A DNA stretch of 6,072 bases from Ponticaulis sp. (GCA_002699325.1 PABS01000093.1:1-6072), one strand, 5' to 3'; shown: positions 1 to 5,585, numbered from the stretch's first letter. Made by a program: numbers and translations. Notes: a model not told the origin generated them from the sequence alone.

Positions 1-264
1 GTGATCGGGATGTGTTTGCCGCTGGCGCGCGAGTTTGCGCGGTACGGCATTCGGGTCGTTACCATTGCACCCGGCGTGTTCTGGACACCGATGATGGAAG
101 GTCTGCCGCCTGAGGTTCAGGAGACGCTCGGTAAACAGGTTCCATTCCCGAGCCGTCTCGGCAGACCGGAAGAGTTCGCACTTCTGGCCCAATCCATCGT
201 CGACAATCCACTATTGAACGGTGAGGTTATTCGCTTGGACGGCGCACTGCGTATGGGCGCATAG
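1..264 (+). CDS. SDR-family 3-hydroxyacyl-CoA dehydrogenase (HSD17B10-like), 3' part only
   Basis: This is the C-terminal 87 residues of a short-chain dehydrogenase/reductase; the 5' part lies outside the window. The GTG at position 1 is an internal Val codon: in this family the segment just after the catalytic YxxxK motif reads roughly V-G-M-xx-P-x-A-R. Visible family marks are the [11 protein letters not shown] helix-strand, the T-I-A-P-G-x-F-x-T-P loop (PG motif next to the cofactor site), the [13 protein letters not shown] segment, and the ending [17 protein letters not shown]. That ending closely resembles mammalian HSD17B10 and bacterial type-2 3-hydroxyacyl-CoA dehydrogenases, which oxidise 3-hydroxyacyl-CoA with NAD+ in the cytoplasm, for example in beta-oxidation or isoleucine degradation. 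The substrate is inferred from family likeness only. The Rossmann Gly motif and the Ser/Tyr/Lys catalytic residues cannot be checked here. The gene ends with TAG at 262-264. Confidence 0.9.
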   Translation: MIGMCLPLAREFARYGIRVVTIAPGVFWTPMMEGLPPEVQETLGKQVPFPSRLGRPEEFALLAQSIVDNPLLNGEVIRLDGALRMGA

Positions 265-281
265 CACCGGAAGCTTCATCG

Positions 282-322
282 CAGTTTTGACCCCTGCGCG
301 CGGATATGCTGCAGGGGAACTG
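282..322 (+). terminator. Possible terminator hairpin downstream of the SDR gene
   Basis: A perfect 7-bp GC-rich arm pair (CCCCTGC 291-297 with GCAGGGG 311-317) is flanked by a second pair, CAGTT 282-286 with AACTG 318-322. A 4-nt bulge (287-290) separates the two pairs on the left side. The structure lies 17 bp after the SDR stop codon, where a terminator is expected. It lacks a T-run on either strand, so it is not a textbook intrinsic terminator; it may be Rho-assisted or an RNA 3'-end stabiliser. The rest of 265-455 shows no other feature I can support. Confidence 0.35.
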
Positions 323-455
323 TGCCCAAATACCAAATATCTCCTGAACTAAACGAGTATCGGCCGTTTGGACGAGACTATGGCTCGCCTATTGACGATC
401 GACGCTTCGGGATGGGGACAACAGCACTCGGAGCTTTATTCTGTCTCAGAGCAAG

Positions 456-545
456 TGGCGGAGAGGAAGGGATTCGAACCCTCGATACCTGTTAAGGTAT
501 ACTCCCTTAGCAGGGGAGCGCCTTCGACCACTCGGCCACCTCTCC
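456..545 (-). tRNA. tRNA-Ser (anticodon GCU)
   Basis: The minus strand from 545 folds as a class II tRNA. The acceptor arm GGAGAGG (545-539) pairs with CCTCTCC (466-460). A serine-type D-arm GCCGAGTGGTCGAAGGC follows. The anticodon stem CTCCC/GGGAG holds the loop CTGCTAA, giving anticodon GCT at 511-509 (reads AGC and AGU). A long variable arm with a perfect 6-bp stem (ATACCT 485-490 opposite AGGTAT 495-500 on the + strand) is typical of serine. The T-loop is TTCGAAT. The discriminator base is G, as expected for tRNA-Ser, and CCA is encoded (458-456). The gene is opposite in direction to both neighbours and has its own promoter upstream. It shows no sign of degeneration or of use as an integration site. 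Confidence 0.97.
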
Positions 546-561
546 GCACAAGAAGAGCCTC

Positions 562-589
562 GTTATCAGAGGTTCTATCGATCTGCCAA
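562..589 (-). promoter_or_regulatory. Probable sigma70-type promoter of the tRNA-Ser gene
   Basis: On the minus strand, TTGGCA (589-584) and GATAAC (567-562) are separated by 16 nt. Each matches the -35 and -10 consensus at 4 to 5 positions. The predicted start near 555 gives a leader of about 10 nt before the mature tRNA 5' end at 545. The stretch right after the -10 (GAGGC) is GC-rich, as in stable-RNA promoters under stringent control. Call made by eye. Confidence 0.55.
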
Positions 590-627
590 GTGCGTGAGTG
601 AGAAGTTTTTTGGAAATCTTCGCTGCA

Positions 628-657
628 TGCGGCAGAAAGGCCGGAATCTGCGGCAGA
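628..657. repeat. Short direct repeat upstream of the NDUFA12 gene
   Basis: TGCGGCAGA occurs at 628-636 and again at 649-657, exactly 21 bp apart (two helical turns). The match continues into AAGG after both copies if one extra G is allowed in the second copy. It lies between the tRNA promoter and the start of the + strand operon. Tandem sites in phase on one DNA face can be an operator, but chance is also possible, and no known regulator is recognised. Confidence 0.35.
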
Positions 658-677
658 GAAGGTCTGGACCTATGGCC

Positions 678-706
678 TTCGCTGAACCATATTCCCGCCA
701 TATTGA
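678..706 (+). promoter_or_regulatory. Weak candidate promoter for the NDUFA12-mlaD-DUF2155 operon
   Basis: TTCGCT (678-683) and TATTGA (701-706) are 17 nt apart, with about three consensus matches each. The predicted start near 713 would leave a leader of about 12 nt before GTG 725. A promoter must exist somewhere in 546-724, because the upstream tRNA runs the other way, but this exact placement is uncertain. Confidence 0.22.
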
Positions 707-724
707 ACAGGGATACCGACTCGC

Positions 725-1117
725 GTGCTAGATAAGATTTTCACCTGGTGGAGCGGCTGGACCGTGAATACGTTGTTTGACGTCAAACGACGCTCCGATT
801 TCGTCGGCGAAGACGACTACGGCAACCGGTACTTTCAGGACCGGAAGCCGAGTTATGAAGGCCGTTATCGTCGCTATGTGCTTTATAAAGGTCTGGCGGA
901 ACCGTCCAAGGTGCCAGCCGACTGGCACGGCTGGCTGCACTACACTTATGACGAGCCACCAACAGAAACCCCGCTTGTTCGCAAACCCTTTGAAACCGAT
1001 CACGTGCCGAACCTTACCGGAACGCTTTACGCTTATCGTCCTCAGGGCAGCCTGACGCGCGGCGGAAAGAGACAGGAAGCGGACAGCGACTACGAAGCCT
1101 GGAGTCCGGATGCGTAA
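725..1117 (+). CDS. NADH:ubiquinone oxidoreductase accessory subunit, NDUFA12 family
   Basis: 130 residues, cytoplasmic, no signal peptide or membrane span. It belongs to the NDUFA12 (B17.2, 17.2 kDa) family, an accessory subunit on the peripheral arm of respiratory complex I in mitochondria and alphaproteobacteria. Family marks in order: F-T-W-W at 6-9, V-G-E-D-x-x-G-N-R-Y at 27-36, R-R-Y-V-L-Y at 49-54, V-P-x-x-W-H-G-W-L-H at 63-72, H-V-P-N-L-T-G-T at 93-100, A-Y-R-P-x-G-S at 103-109 and D-Y-E-A-W-S-P at 122-128. All main blocks are present, so the gene looks intact. The start is GTG 725, chosen because it gives the usual short N-terminus; AGGGA at 709-713 is a somewhat distant (11 nt) ribosome site. 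The 3' end overlaps mlaD by 8 bp. The nuo operon is not in view; linkage to mla genes reflects neighbourhood conservation rather than a shared pathway. Confidence 0.93.
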   Translation: MLDKIFTWWSGWTVNTLFDVKRRSDFVGEDDYGNRYFQDRKPSYEGRYRRYVLYKGLAEPSKVPADWHGWLHYTYDEPPTETPLVRKPFETDHVPNLTGTLYAYRPQGSLTRGGKRQEADSDYEAWSPDA

Positions 1118-1586
1118 CTCGGTCTTTGAAACTATTCTCGGCGCTGTCGTGATCATTGTCGCGGGCGCATTTCTGGTTTTTGCTTTGTCCTCCACAGGTT
1201 CATCAGGTGGTGGCGACAGCTATCAGCTGACGGCACGGTTCAACAATGCGGTTGGAATTGAGCCGGGCAGCGATGTCAGAATGTCCGGCGTGAAAGTCGG
1301 CCGAGTGGTGTCGATGGAATATGATCCAGAAAAAGCGATGGCGGTGACACGCCTTGCTCTAAGCGATGATATTGAGCTTCCCGAAGACAGCGATGCCAAG
1401 ATCATTTCTGACGGTCTTCTTGGCGGGTCTTTCGTTGCGGTTGAGATAGGTGGCAGCATGGATACGCTGCCGCAGGATGGGTCTGGAGAGATTATCTACA
1501 CGCGCGGCAATGTCGACATCGTGACGCTCTTCGCGAATGCCATGAGCAATCAGGGGTCTGACAATGATGAAGGTTCTGGCGAGTGA
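1110..1586 (+). CDS. mlaD: MlaD-like MCE-domain lipid transport protein
   Basis: 158 residues. An N-terminal membrane anchor spans about residues 8-27 (hydrophobic, after M-R-N-S-V-F-E-T), followed by a Ser/Gly linker and one MCE domain at about 38-115. Conserved pieces are Y-x-L-x-A-x-F at 38-44, the G-x-x-x-G-S-D-V-R-M-S-G-V-K-V-G core at 49-64, L-P-x-D-S-x-A at 90-96 and the G-L-L-G loop at 102-105. In E. coli the MlaD hexamer binds the MlaFEB ABC transporter in the inner membrane and moves phospholipids between the membranes to keep outer-membrane asymmetry. The mlaE, mlaF, mlaB and mlaC genes are absent here, so they must lie elsewhere. ATG 1110 overlaps the NDUFA12 stop by 8 bp, with a GGAG site at 1101-1104 inside that gene, suggesting coupled translation. 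The tail after the MCE domain (residues 140-158) is short and acidic, without a long helical C-terminus. Confidence 0.92.
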   Translation: MRNSVFETILGAVVIIVAGAFLVFALSSTGSSGGGDSYQLTARFNNAVGIEPGSDVRMSGVKVGRVVSMEYDPEKAMAVTRLALSDDIELPEDSDAKIISDGLLGGSFVAVEIGGSMDTLPQDGSGEIIYTRGNVDIVTLFANAMSNQGSDNDEGSGE

Positions 1587-2425
1587 AGCTTTCCCGTTTC
1601 GGTTTTCTGATTTCAGCTGGCGTGTCTTCAGCGCTTGTCTGCTCGTTTGCAATTGCGCAAACCGCGCCGGAAGAAGACCCGCTGGCAGATTTGTTTGAGC
1701 AGAGGCCGACTCAGTCTGAGGTCGACCCACGCAGTCAGGCCGCTCCAGAGTCCCAGCCGCCAGATACTGTAATCCCCGATGATCAGTTTGAGGATGAAGA
1801 CTCAGTTCAGGACGAAGCCGATAATCCTCAGGGGAGACGGTCTTCGCTGGCGCCGATCTTCGCACCGGATTTTGATCCGGAGGCCATGGGCTATCCAGAG
1901 CTGGAACAAGACGGTTCAGGTTTTCCTGCGCCAGACTATGGCGTGCCAACGGAAAACGATCCGGACGGAGACGAAGAGTTGGAAGATGGCTTCGGTTCTG
2001 AAGAGGCCGAAGCGGCTGATGCAGAGGATGAGGGCGAGTTACAAACACTCGAATATCAGCAACAGCCTGCGGTTCTCCTGAGAGGACTTGATAAGATTTC
2101 CGGGCGTTCAACTGACCTCGAAGTCGCCGTTGATTCCGATATCTTGTTTGGCGGTCTGCGGATCACGGTGAAGGCCTGCCATGAGACGCCACCCACTGAA
2201 CCTCCAGAATCTGTTGCGTATGTTGAAGTCGAAGACTTTGGTTTCGCGATGGAGAATGTTTCTGAACTGCCCGACGAGATTGATATGGAAAACCGGGTGT
2301 TCAATGGATGGATGTTCGCATCCTCGCCTGGACTGAATGCGCTTGAGCACCCGATTTACGATGTCTGGGTCATCCGCTGCATGACTGAAGCGCCTGTTAG
2401 CGCGTCGGGCGAGAGCGATCTGTAA
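1583..2425 (+). CDS. Secreted DUF2155 domain protein with long acidic linker
   Basis: 280 residues. A Sec signal peptide covers residues 1-25 (K2 and R5, hydrophobic core, probable cleavage after A-I-A-25), so the mature protein should be periplasmic. Residues 26 to about 160 form a low-complexity region rich in Asp, Glu, Pro, Gln and Ala, with about 42 acidic residues against 4 Arg and no Lys, likely disordered. The DUF2155 domain fills about 163-268: L-R-G-L-D-K-I-S-G-R at 166-175, F-G-x-L-x-I, Cys199, then G-W-M-F-A-S-S-P-x-L-N-A-L-E-H-P and Y-D-V-W-V-I-R-C ending at Cys266. Cys199 and Cys266 could form a disulfide (inference). The molecular role of this family is unknown to me; it is typical of alphaproteobacteria. 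GTG 1583 overlaps the mlaD TGA by 4 bp, with AAGG at 1570-1573 as ribosome site. The last 23 codons overlap aat on the other strand. Confidence 0.9.
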   Translation: MKLSRFGFLISAGVSSALVCSFAIAQTAPEEDPLADLFEQRPTQSEVDPRSQAAPESQPPDTVIPDDQFEDEDSVQDEADNPQGRRSSLAPIFAPDFDPEAMGYPELEQDGSGFPAPDYGVPTENDPDGDEELEDGFGSEEAEAADAEDEGELQTLEYQQQPAVLLRGLDKISGRSTDLEVAVDSDILFGGLRITVKACHETPPTEPPESVAYVEVEDFGFAMENVSELPDEIDMENRVFNGWMFASSPGLNALEHPIYDVWVIRCMTEAPVSASGESDL

Positions 2426-3021
2426 GCATTGAAATTCGCTTGAATATTCAGGGCGTCGTCCAGACGCCGCTGAAATTCATGGCGCGGTATCGCCTCAATC
2501 CCGAACTGCTCAAGGTGCGGATTGGTGAACTGGGTGTCGAGCAAACGGTATCCACCAAGTCTCAGACGGTCGACAAGGTGCACCAAGGCAACCTTTGAAG
2601 CATCGCTGACACGCGAGAACATGCTTTCGCCGAAAAACACCCCACCGATCGAGACGCCATACAAACCTCCGACAAGTTTGTTATCCCGCCAGCATTCGAC
2701 CGAGTGAGCATATCCGCGTCGATTAAGCTGGCTATAGAGGTTCAGAATAGTGGAATTGATCCAGGTCGAGGGCCTGTCACGGGTGACGGCGGCGCAGCCT
2801 TCGATCACACGTGAAAAGGCGCTGTCCGTTCGGACCATAAACTGATCTGATCGAACCACTTTTCGGAGTTTTCTAGGGACGTGGAACCGATCCAGTGGCA
2901 GAACACCACGTTCTTCAGGATCAACGATGAATAGATCCGGGTCATCCCGATGTTCAGCCATCGGGAAGACCCCATTTACATAATAAGCGAGGAGGTCGTC
3001 AGCCGTCAGGTAAGCGCTCAT
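2356..3021 (-). CDS. aat: Leucyl/phenylalanyl-tRNA--protein transferase
   Basis: 221 residues, cytoplasmic. The enzyme moves Leu or Phe from its aminoacyl-tRNA to the N-terminal Lys or Arg of proteins, marking them for ClpS-ClpAP degradation (N-degron pathway). Family marks: Y-x-x-G-V-F-P-M at 14-21, P-E-E-R-G-V-L-P-L at 35-43, F-x-V-R-x-D-x-A-F at 61-69, T-W-I at 86-88, A-H-S-V-E-x-W at 105-111, L-V-G-G-L-Y-G-V at 116-123, F-F-G-E-S-M-F-S at 129-136, A-S-K-x-A-L at 141-146 and L-L-D-T-Q at 160-164. Glu132, Asp162 and Gln164 match the E. coli residues Glu156, Asp186 and Gln188 implicated in catalysis. The N-terminus is shorter than in E. coli (234 aa). ATG 3021 overlaps the accC TGA by 4 bp (ATGA), so translation is probably coupled. 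The C-terminal 23 residues, ending T-Q-T-S, are encoded opposite the DUF2155 gene end. Confidence 0.96.
   Translation of the reverse strand: MSAYLTADDLLAYYVNGVFPMAEHRDDPDLFIVDPEERGVLPLDRFHVPRKLRKVVRSDQFMVRTDSAFSRVIEGCAAVTRDRPSTWINSTILNLYSQLNRRGYAHSVECWRDNKLVGGLYGVSIGGVFFGESMFSRVSDASKVALVHLVDRLRLGGYRLLDTQFTNPHLEQFGIEAIPRHEFQRRLDDALNIQANFNAYRSLSPDALTGASVMQRMTQTS
2441..2479. other. Long stem-loop inside the 3' part of aat, just past the DUF2155 stop
   Basis: A 39-nt imperfect hairpin. TGAAT (2441-2445) pairs with ATTCA (2475-2479), TTCAG (2447-2451) with CTGAA (2470-2474), and GGCGTC (2452-2457) with GACGCC (2463-2468). A 5-nt loop closes it, and single-base bulges occur at 2446 and 2469. That is 16 base pairs beginning 15 nt after the DUF2155 stop codon. 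No T-run follows on either strand, so it is not a classic intrinsic terminator. It lies in aat codons for residues of about 181-194. It may protect or end the + strand operon mRNA at its 3' end (inference). Confidence 0.45.
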
Positions 3022-4364
3022 GCTTCCGTGTTGGAAAGGAATCTCTCAAGCCAGTGAATATCATAATCGCCGGCATTTACGTCTGCATCATTCACCAGCC
3101 GCTGGTGAAGCGGAAGCGTGGTTTCAACTCCGGAGATGACCATCTCGCCGAGCGCCCGTTTCAGCCTGAGAAGGCATTCCTCGCGCGTCACGCCGTGAAC
3201 GATCAGCTTGCCGATCAGGCTGTCATAGTAAGGCGGGATCTTATATCCCGCATAGGCTGCAGAATCGAGGCGGACGCCGAGCCCGCCTGGCGCATGAAAC
3301 TCTTTGATCAATCCGGGTGATGGCGCAAACGTCTGAGGGTGTTCAGCGTTGATACGGCATTCGATCGCATGCCCAATGAAGGGCACATCCTCCTGGGTGA
3401 AGCTCAGCTTCTCGCCCTGTGCGATGCGAATCTGCTCTTTCACCAGATCAATGCGGGTGATCATTTCTGTCACCGGGTGTTCGACCTGCAGACGGGTGTT
3501 CATCTCAATGAAATAGAACTCGCCATTCTCATAGAGGAATTCGATCGTCCCGACGCCGAGATAACCGAGTTTCTTGATGGCGTTGACGACAGTTGTGCCG
3601 ATCTGTTCACGCTGTTCAGGGGTGATGGCCGGGGAAGGTGCTTCTTCGAAAACCTTCTGGTGACGTCTTTGCAAGGAGCAGTCACGTTCGCCAAGATGCA
3701 CAACATTCCCATGACTGTCGGCAATGACCTGAATCTCAATGTGGCGCGGCTTTTCGAGATATTTTTCTATGTAAACGGCATCGTCGCCAAAGGCAGCTTT
3801 CGCCTCGGACCGCGCCGTATTGTAAGCCTTGGCCATCTCGTCAGCGTTCTTGGCGACCTTCATGCCGCGTCCGCCACCGCCGGATGATGCTTTAACCAGA
3901 ACAGGATAGCCGATTTCATTGCCGATTCGGATGGCATCCTCAGCACTTGCGACACCGCCATCTGAACCGGGCACAACCGGAATACCGACGTCTCGGACAG
4001 CTGCCTTAGCAGCAATCTTGTCGCCCATCAGGCGTATATGTGAGGCGTTTGGTCCGATAAACGTGATGCCGTGAGCTTCGACGATTTCCACGAACCGCGC
4101 ATTTTCGGACAGGAATCCATAGCCAGGGTGGATCGCTTGTGCCCCGGTGACCTCAACCGCTGCCATGATGGCAGCTGACTTGAGATAACTATCGGTGGCG
4201 GATGGCGGGCCGATGCATACCGACTCATCAGCCAGCCGGACATGCATGGCATCGCGGTCAGCCGTGGAGTGCACGGCAACCGTCGCAAGGCCCATTTCCT
4301 TACAAGCCCGGTGAATTCGGAGGGCGATCTCGCCGCGGTTCGCAATCAGTACCTTATCAAACAT
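3018..4364 (-). CDS. accC: Acetyl-CoA carboxylase, biotin carboxylase subunit
   Basis: 448 residues, one fewer than E. coli AccC and almost collinear with it. It uses ATP and bicarbonate to carboxylate the biotin on BCCP (AccB), the first half-reaction of acetyl-CoA carboxylase. Domains: an N-terminal biotin carboxylase fold with I-A-N-R-G-E-I-A at 7-14, an ATP-grasp domain at about 115-310, and a C-terminal domain to about 445. Visible functional residues (E. coli number minus one after the first third): Lys116, Lys158 before the S-S-G-G-G-G-R-G loop, His208, Cys229 in R-D-C-S-x-Q-R-R, Lys237, metal-binding Glu275 and Glu287, Asn289, Arg291 and Glu295 in M-N-T-R-x-Q-V-E-H. All are intact. 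Only 8 nt separate it from accB, with the AGGA ribosome site overlapping the accB TAG stop. The length and absence of fused domains argue for the AccC subunit rather than propionyl- or pyruvate-carboxylase relatives. Confidence 0.98.
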   Translation of the reverse strand: MFDKVLIANRGEIALRIHRACKEMGLATVAVHSTADRDAMHVRLADESVCIGPPSATDSYLKSAAIMAAVEVTGAQAIHPGYGFLSENARFVEIVEAHGITFIGPNASHIRLMGDKIAAKAAVRDVGIPVVPGSDGGVASAEDAIRIGNEIGYPVLVKASSGGGGRGMKVAKNADEMAKAYNTARSEAKAAFGDDAVYIEKYLEKPRHIEIQVIADSHGNVVHLGERDCSLQRRHQKVFEEAPSPAITPEQREQIGTTVVNAIKKLGYLGVGTIEFLYENGEFYFIEMNTRLQVEHPVTEMITRIDLVKEQIRIAQGEKLSFTQEDVPFIGHAIECRINAEHPQTFAPSPGLIKEFHAPGGLGVRLDSAAYAGYKIPPYYDSLIGKLIVHGVTREECLLRLKRALGEMVISGVETTLPLHQRLVNDADVNAGDYDIHWLERFLSNTEA

Positions 4365-4372
4365 GAAGGGTC

Positions 4373-4861
4373 CTAGCCGCGCTTCACTTTGAACAAGGGC
4401 TGGCCGTATTCAACGGCTTCGGCATCCTGAACAAGAATTTCGACGATCTTGCCAGAGATGTCAGCCTTGATCTCATTCATGACTTTCATGGCTTCGATAA
4501 TACAGACCACAGAAGACGCTGAAATTTCTGATCCAGTTTCAACGAACGGACCAGAATCTGGAGATGGTGAGCGGTAGAATGTGCCAATCATCGGCGAGGT
4601 GATAATTTCTTCATCAGCGCCAACAGAAGAGCCGCCGTCAGCTGGAGCGGCAGGCGCAGCCTGTGGTGCCGCTTGAGGCGGCGGTGCAGGGGCATGTTGA
4701 ACGGAATAATTTACAGGAGGCGCAACTGGAGCCAACGGCTTGCTGACACGAATCTTCAGTTCGCCATGTTCAACTTCAATCTCGCCGAGGTCGGCTTCTC
4801 TCAGGATAGCGGCAAGCTCACGAACTAGAGCAGGATCAACCGCGTTCTTCTCATTTCCCAT
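4373..4861 (-). CDS. accB: Acetyl-CoA carboxylase, biotin carboxyl carrier protein
   Basis: 162 residues (E. coli 156). It carries biotin between AccC and the AccAD carboxyltransferase. The N-terminal part (about 1-41) begins with the usual helix V-R-E-L-A-A-I-L and the [13 protein letters not shown] segment. An Ala/Pro/Gln-rich flexible linker covers about 42-75. The biotinyl domain fills about 84-161: S-P-M-I-G-T-F-Y at 89-96, the bacterial BCCP thumb region around [10 protein letters not shown] at 98-107, and the biotin site E-A-M-K-V-M-N-E-I with Lys126 as the modified residue. The thumb identifies true BCCP rather than a lipoyl or decarboxylase domain. The gene follows aroQ by 13 nt, with the GGCGAG-type ribosome site beside the aroQ stop, and precedes accC by 8 nt. 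The aroQ-accB-accC order is widespread in proteobacteria. Confidence 0.97.
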   Translation of the reverse strand: MGNEKNAVDPALVRELAAILREADLGEIEVEHGELKIRVSKPLAPVAPPVNYSVQHAPAPPPQAAPQAAPAAPADGGSSVGADEEIITSPMIGTFYRSPSPDSGPFVETGSEISASSVVCIIEAMKVMNEIKADISGKIVEILVQDAEAVEYGQPLFKVKRG

Positions 4862-4874
4862 TATGTCTCGCCTT

Positions 4875-5318
4875 TCAGCTCGATGGAATCATTGTGCCCA
4901 GGGCTTTAAGCGCCAGCACATAGCCGGTTGGACCAAGACCTGCAATCGATCCAGTCACCACCGGGCTCACGAAATTTTTAGCCCGGAATGACTCCCGGGC
5001 ATATGGATTAGATAGGTGCACCTCAATGACAGGAATAGACAAGGTGCGAAGCGCATCATGAATCGCAACGGATGTGTGCGTGTAGGCGGCCGCATTCAGA
5101 ATGACGCCCGCAGCGTTTTTTCGCGCATCATGGATCATGTCCACAATAACGCCTTCGCTGTTACTTTGATGCATGGCGACGTCAAATCCCATGCCCACAG
5201 CCTCCTCATTGAGAAGCTTGCCGATATCATCAAGCGACAACCGACCGTAGATTTCAGGCTCCCGATCACCGAGAAGGTTCAGAGTCGGGCCATTTATGCA
5301 GGAAATGAGTCTTGTCAT
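4875..5318 (-). CDS. aroQ: Type II 3-dehydroquinate dehydratase
   Basis: 147 residues from ATG 5318. The enzyme dehydrates 3-dehydroquinate to 3-dehydroshikimate (shikimate pathway, cytoplasm; dodecameric in the family). Counted from this ATG the numbering coincides with the commonly used M. tuberculosis numbering: Arg19, Tyr24 (R-E-P-E-I-Y-G), Asn75, His81 (A-Y-T-H-T-S-V-A-I), Glu99, His101, Ser103 (E-V-H-L-S-N), Arg108 and Arg112. All are present. The exception is position 12, where the near-invariant Asn of N-G-P-N-L is Thr (codon ACT). The start is uncertain: an in-frame GTG at 5339 adds seven residues and has AGGA 5 nt upstream, while ATG 5318 has no clear ribosome site but gives the family's usual N-terminus. 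It is the first gene of the aroQ-accB-accC-aat operon and divergent from thiS. Confidence 0.94.
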   Translation of the reverse strand: MTRLISCINGPTLNLLGDREPEIYGRLSLDDIGKLLNEEAVGMGFDVAMHQSNSEGVIVDMIHDARKNAAGVILNAAAYTHTSVAIHDALRTLSIPVIEVHLSNPYARESFRAKNFVSPVVTGSIAGLGPTGYVLALKALGTMIPSS

Positions 5319-5319
5319 G

Positions 5320-5348
5320 TTGGACTGGACGCTTAGCACACTTATCCT
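5320..5348 (+). promoter_or_regulatory. Probable promoter of thiS-thiG
   Basis: TTGGAC (5320-5325) and TATCCT (5343-5348) are separated by 17 nt and match the sigma70 consensus well. The start near 5355 leaves a leader of only about 20 nt before ATG 5376. That leaves no room for a TPP riboswitch (about 100 nt), and no THI-box-like sequence is seen. The elements overlap the start region of aroQ on the other strand, so the two divergent promoters probably compete. Confidence 0.5.
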
Positions 5349-5362
5349 AAGAAGCCAGACAG

Positions 5363-5391
5363 AGTGTAACCACGGATGACGGCTTTGAAAA
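5363..5391 (-). promoter_or_regulatory. Candidate promoter of the aroQ-accB-accC-aat operon
   Basis: On the minus strand, TTTTCA (5391-5386) and TACACT (5368-5363) are 17 nt apart, each with 4 of 6 consensus matches. Transcription would start near 5356 and include the AGGA site at 5348-5345 in front of GTG 5339. The -35 lies inside the first codons of thiS. A weaker alternative is TTACAC (5369-5364) with GATAAG (5346-5341). Confidence 0.35.
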
Positions 5392-5585
5392 TCAGACTGA
5401 ACGGGGCGGATGAAGAGGTCAATGACGGAATGACGATTACCGGATTGATCGAGATGCTTGAACTGAACCCCAAAAGCGTCGCAGTGGAACGCAATCTTGA
5501 GATCGTACCGAAGTCACGGCATGGCTCCACAGAGTTAAAGCCCGATGACCGGATTGAAATTGTAGAGTTCGTTGGAGGCGGATAA
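5376..5585 (+). CDS. thiS: Sulfur carrier protein ThiS
   Basis: 69 residues, of normal length for the family. This ubiquitin-fold (beta-grasp) protein carries sulfur as a C-terminal thiocarboxylate, formed after adenylation by ThiF, and delivers it to ThiG for the thiazole ring of thiamine. Family marks: the I-R-L-N-G-x-x-E strand at 6-13, V-A-V-E-R-N at 35-40 (the usual x-A-V-x-x-N strand), I-V-P-K-S at 43-47, [11 protein letters not shown] at 54-64, and the essential Gly-Gly C-terminus (here F-V-G-G-G). The ATG is preceded by only a poor ribosome site (CACGG), consistent with a short leader. Its stop overlaps the thiG start by one base (TAATG). thiO or thiC, often just upstream in alphaproteobacterial thi operons, is not there, so thiS begins the transcript. 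Confidence 0.93.
   Translation: MTALKIRLNGADEEVNDGMTITGLIEMLELNPKSVAVERNLEIVPKSRHGSTELKPDDRIEIVEFVGGG

Noticed and set aside
456..545. tRNA-Ser as an integration site for a mobile element
   Set aside because: No integrase, no repeated copy of the tRNA 3' end and no foreign-looking genes occur within the window.
368..601. A 77-codon + strand reading frame in the tRNA region
   Set aside because: It reads through the antisense of tRNA-Ser, giving the well-known artefact G-F-E-P-S-I-P; there is no ribosome site and no protein family.
605..615. T-run at 606-611 as an intrinsic terminator
   Set aside because: No stable GC-rich hairpin directly precedes it on the + strand, and no gene ends nearby in that direction.
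507..701. A 64-codon - strand reading frame ending in G-E-V-A-E-W-S-K-A
   Set aside because: This is the sense-strand translation of the tRNA-Ser 5' half, a typical spurious frame, and it would cover the tRNA promoter.
728..1195. A 155-codon - strand open frame opposite the NDUFA12 gene
   Set aside because: It is a shadow of a clear family member, with no motif and no sensible ribosome site or operon context.
1359..2111. A 250-codon - strand open frame opposite mlaD and the DUF2155 gene
   Set aside because: Its low-complexity Arg/Pro/Leu-rich product has no recognisable motif. Both + strand genes are convincing, so it is an antisense shadow of the acidic linker.
3339..3887. A 182-codon + strand open frame opposite accC
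   Set aside because: It is an antisense shadow of a highly conserved gene. The product has no recognised domain.
5281..5375. TPP riboswitch before thiS
   Set aside because: No CTGAGA-type or other conserved THI-box segment is present, and the space between the divergent genes is too short.
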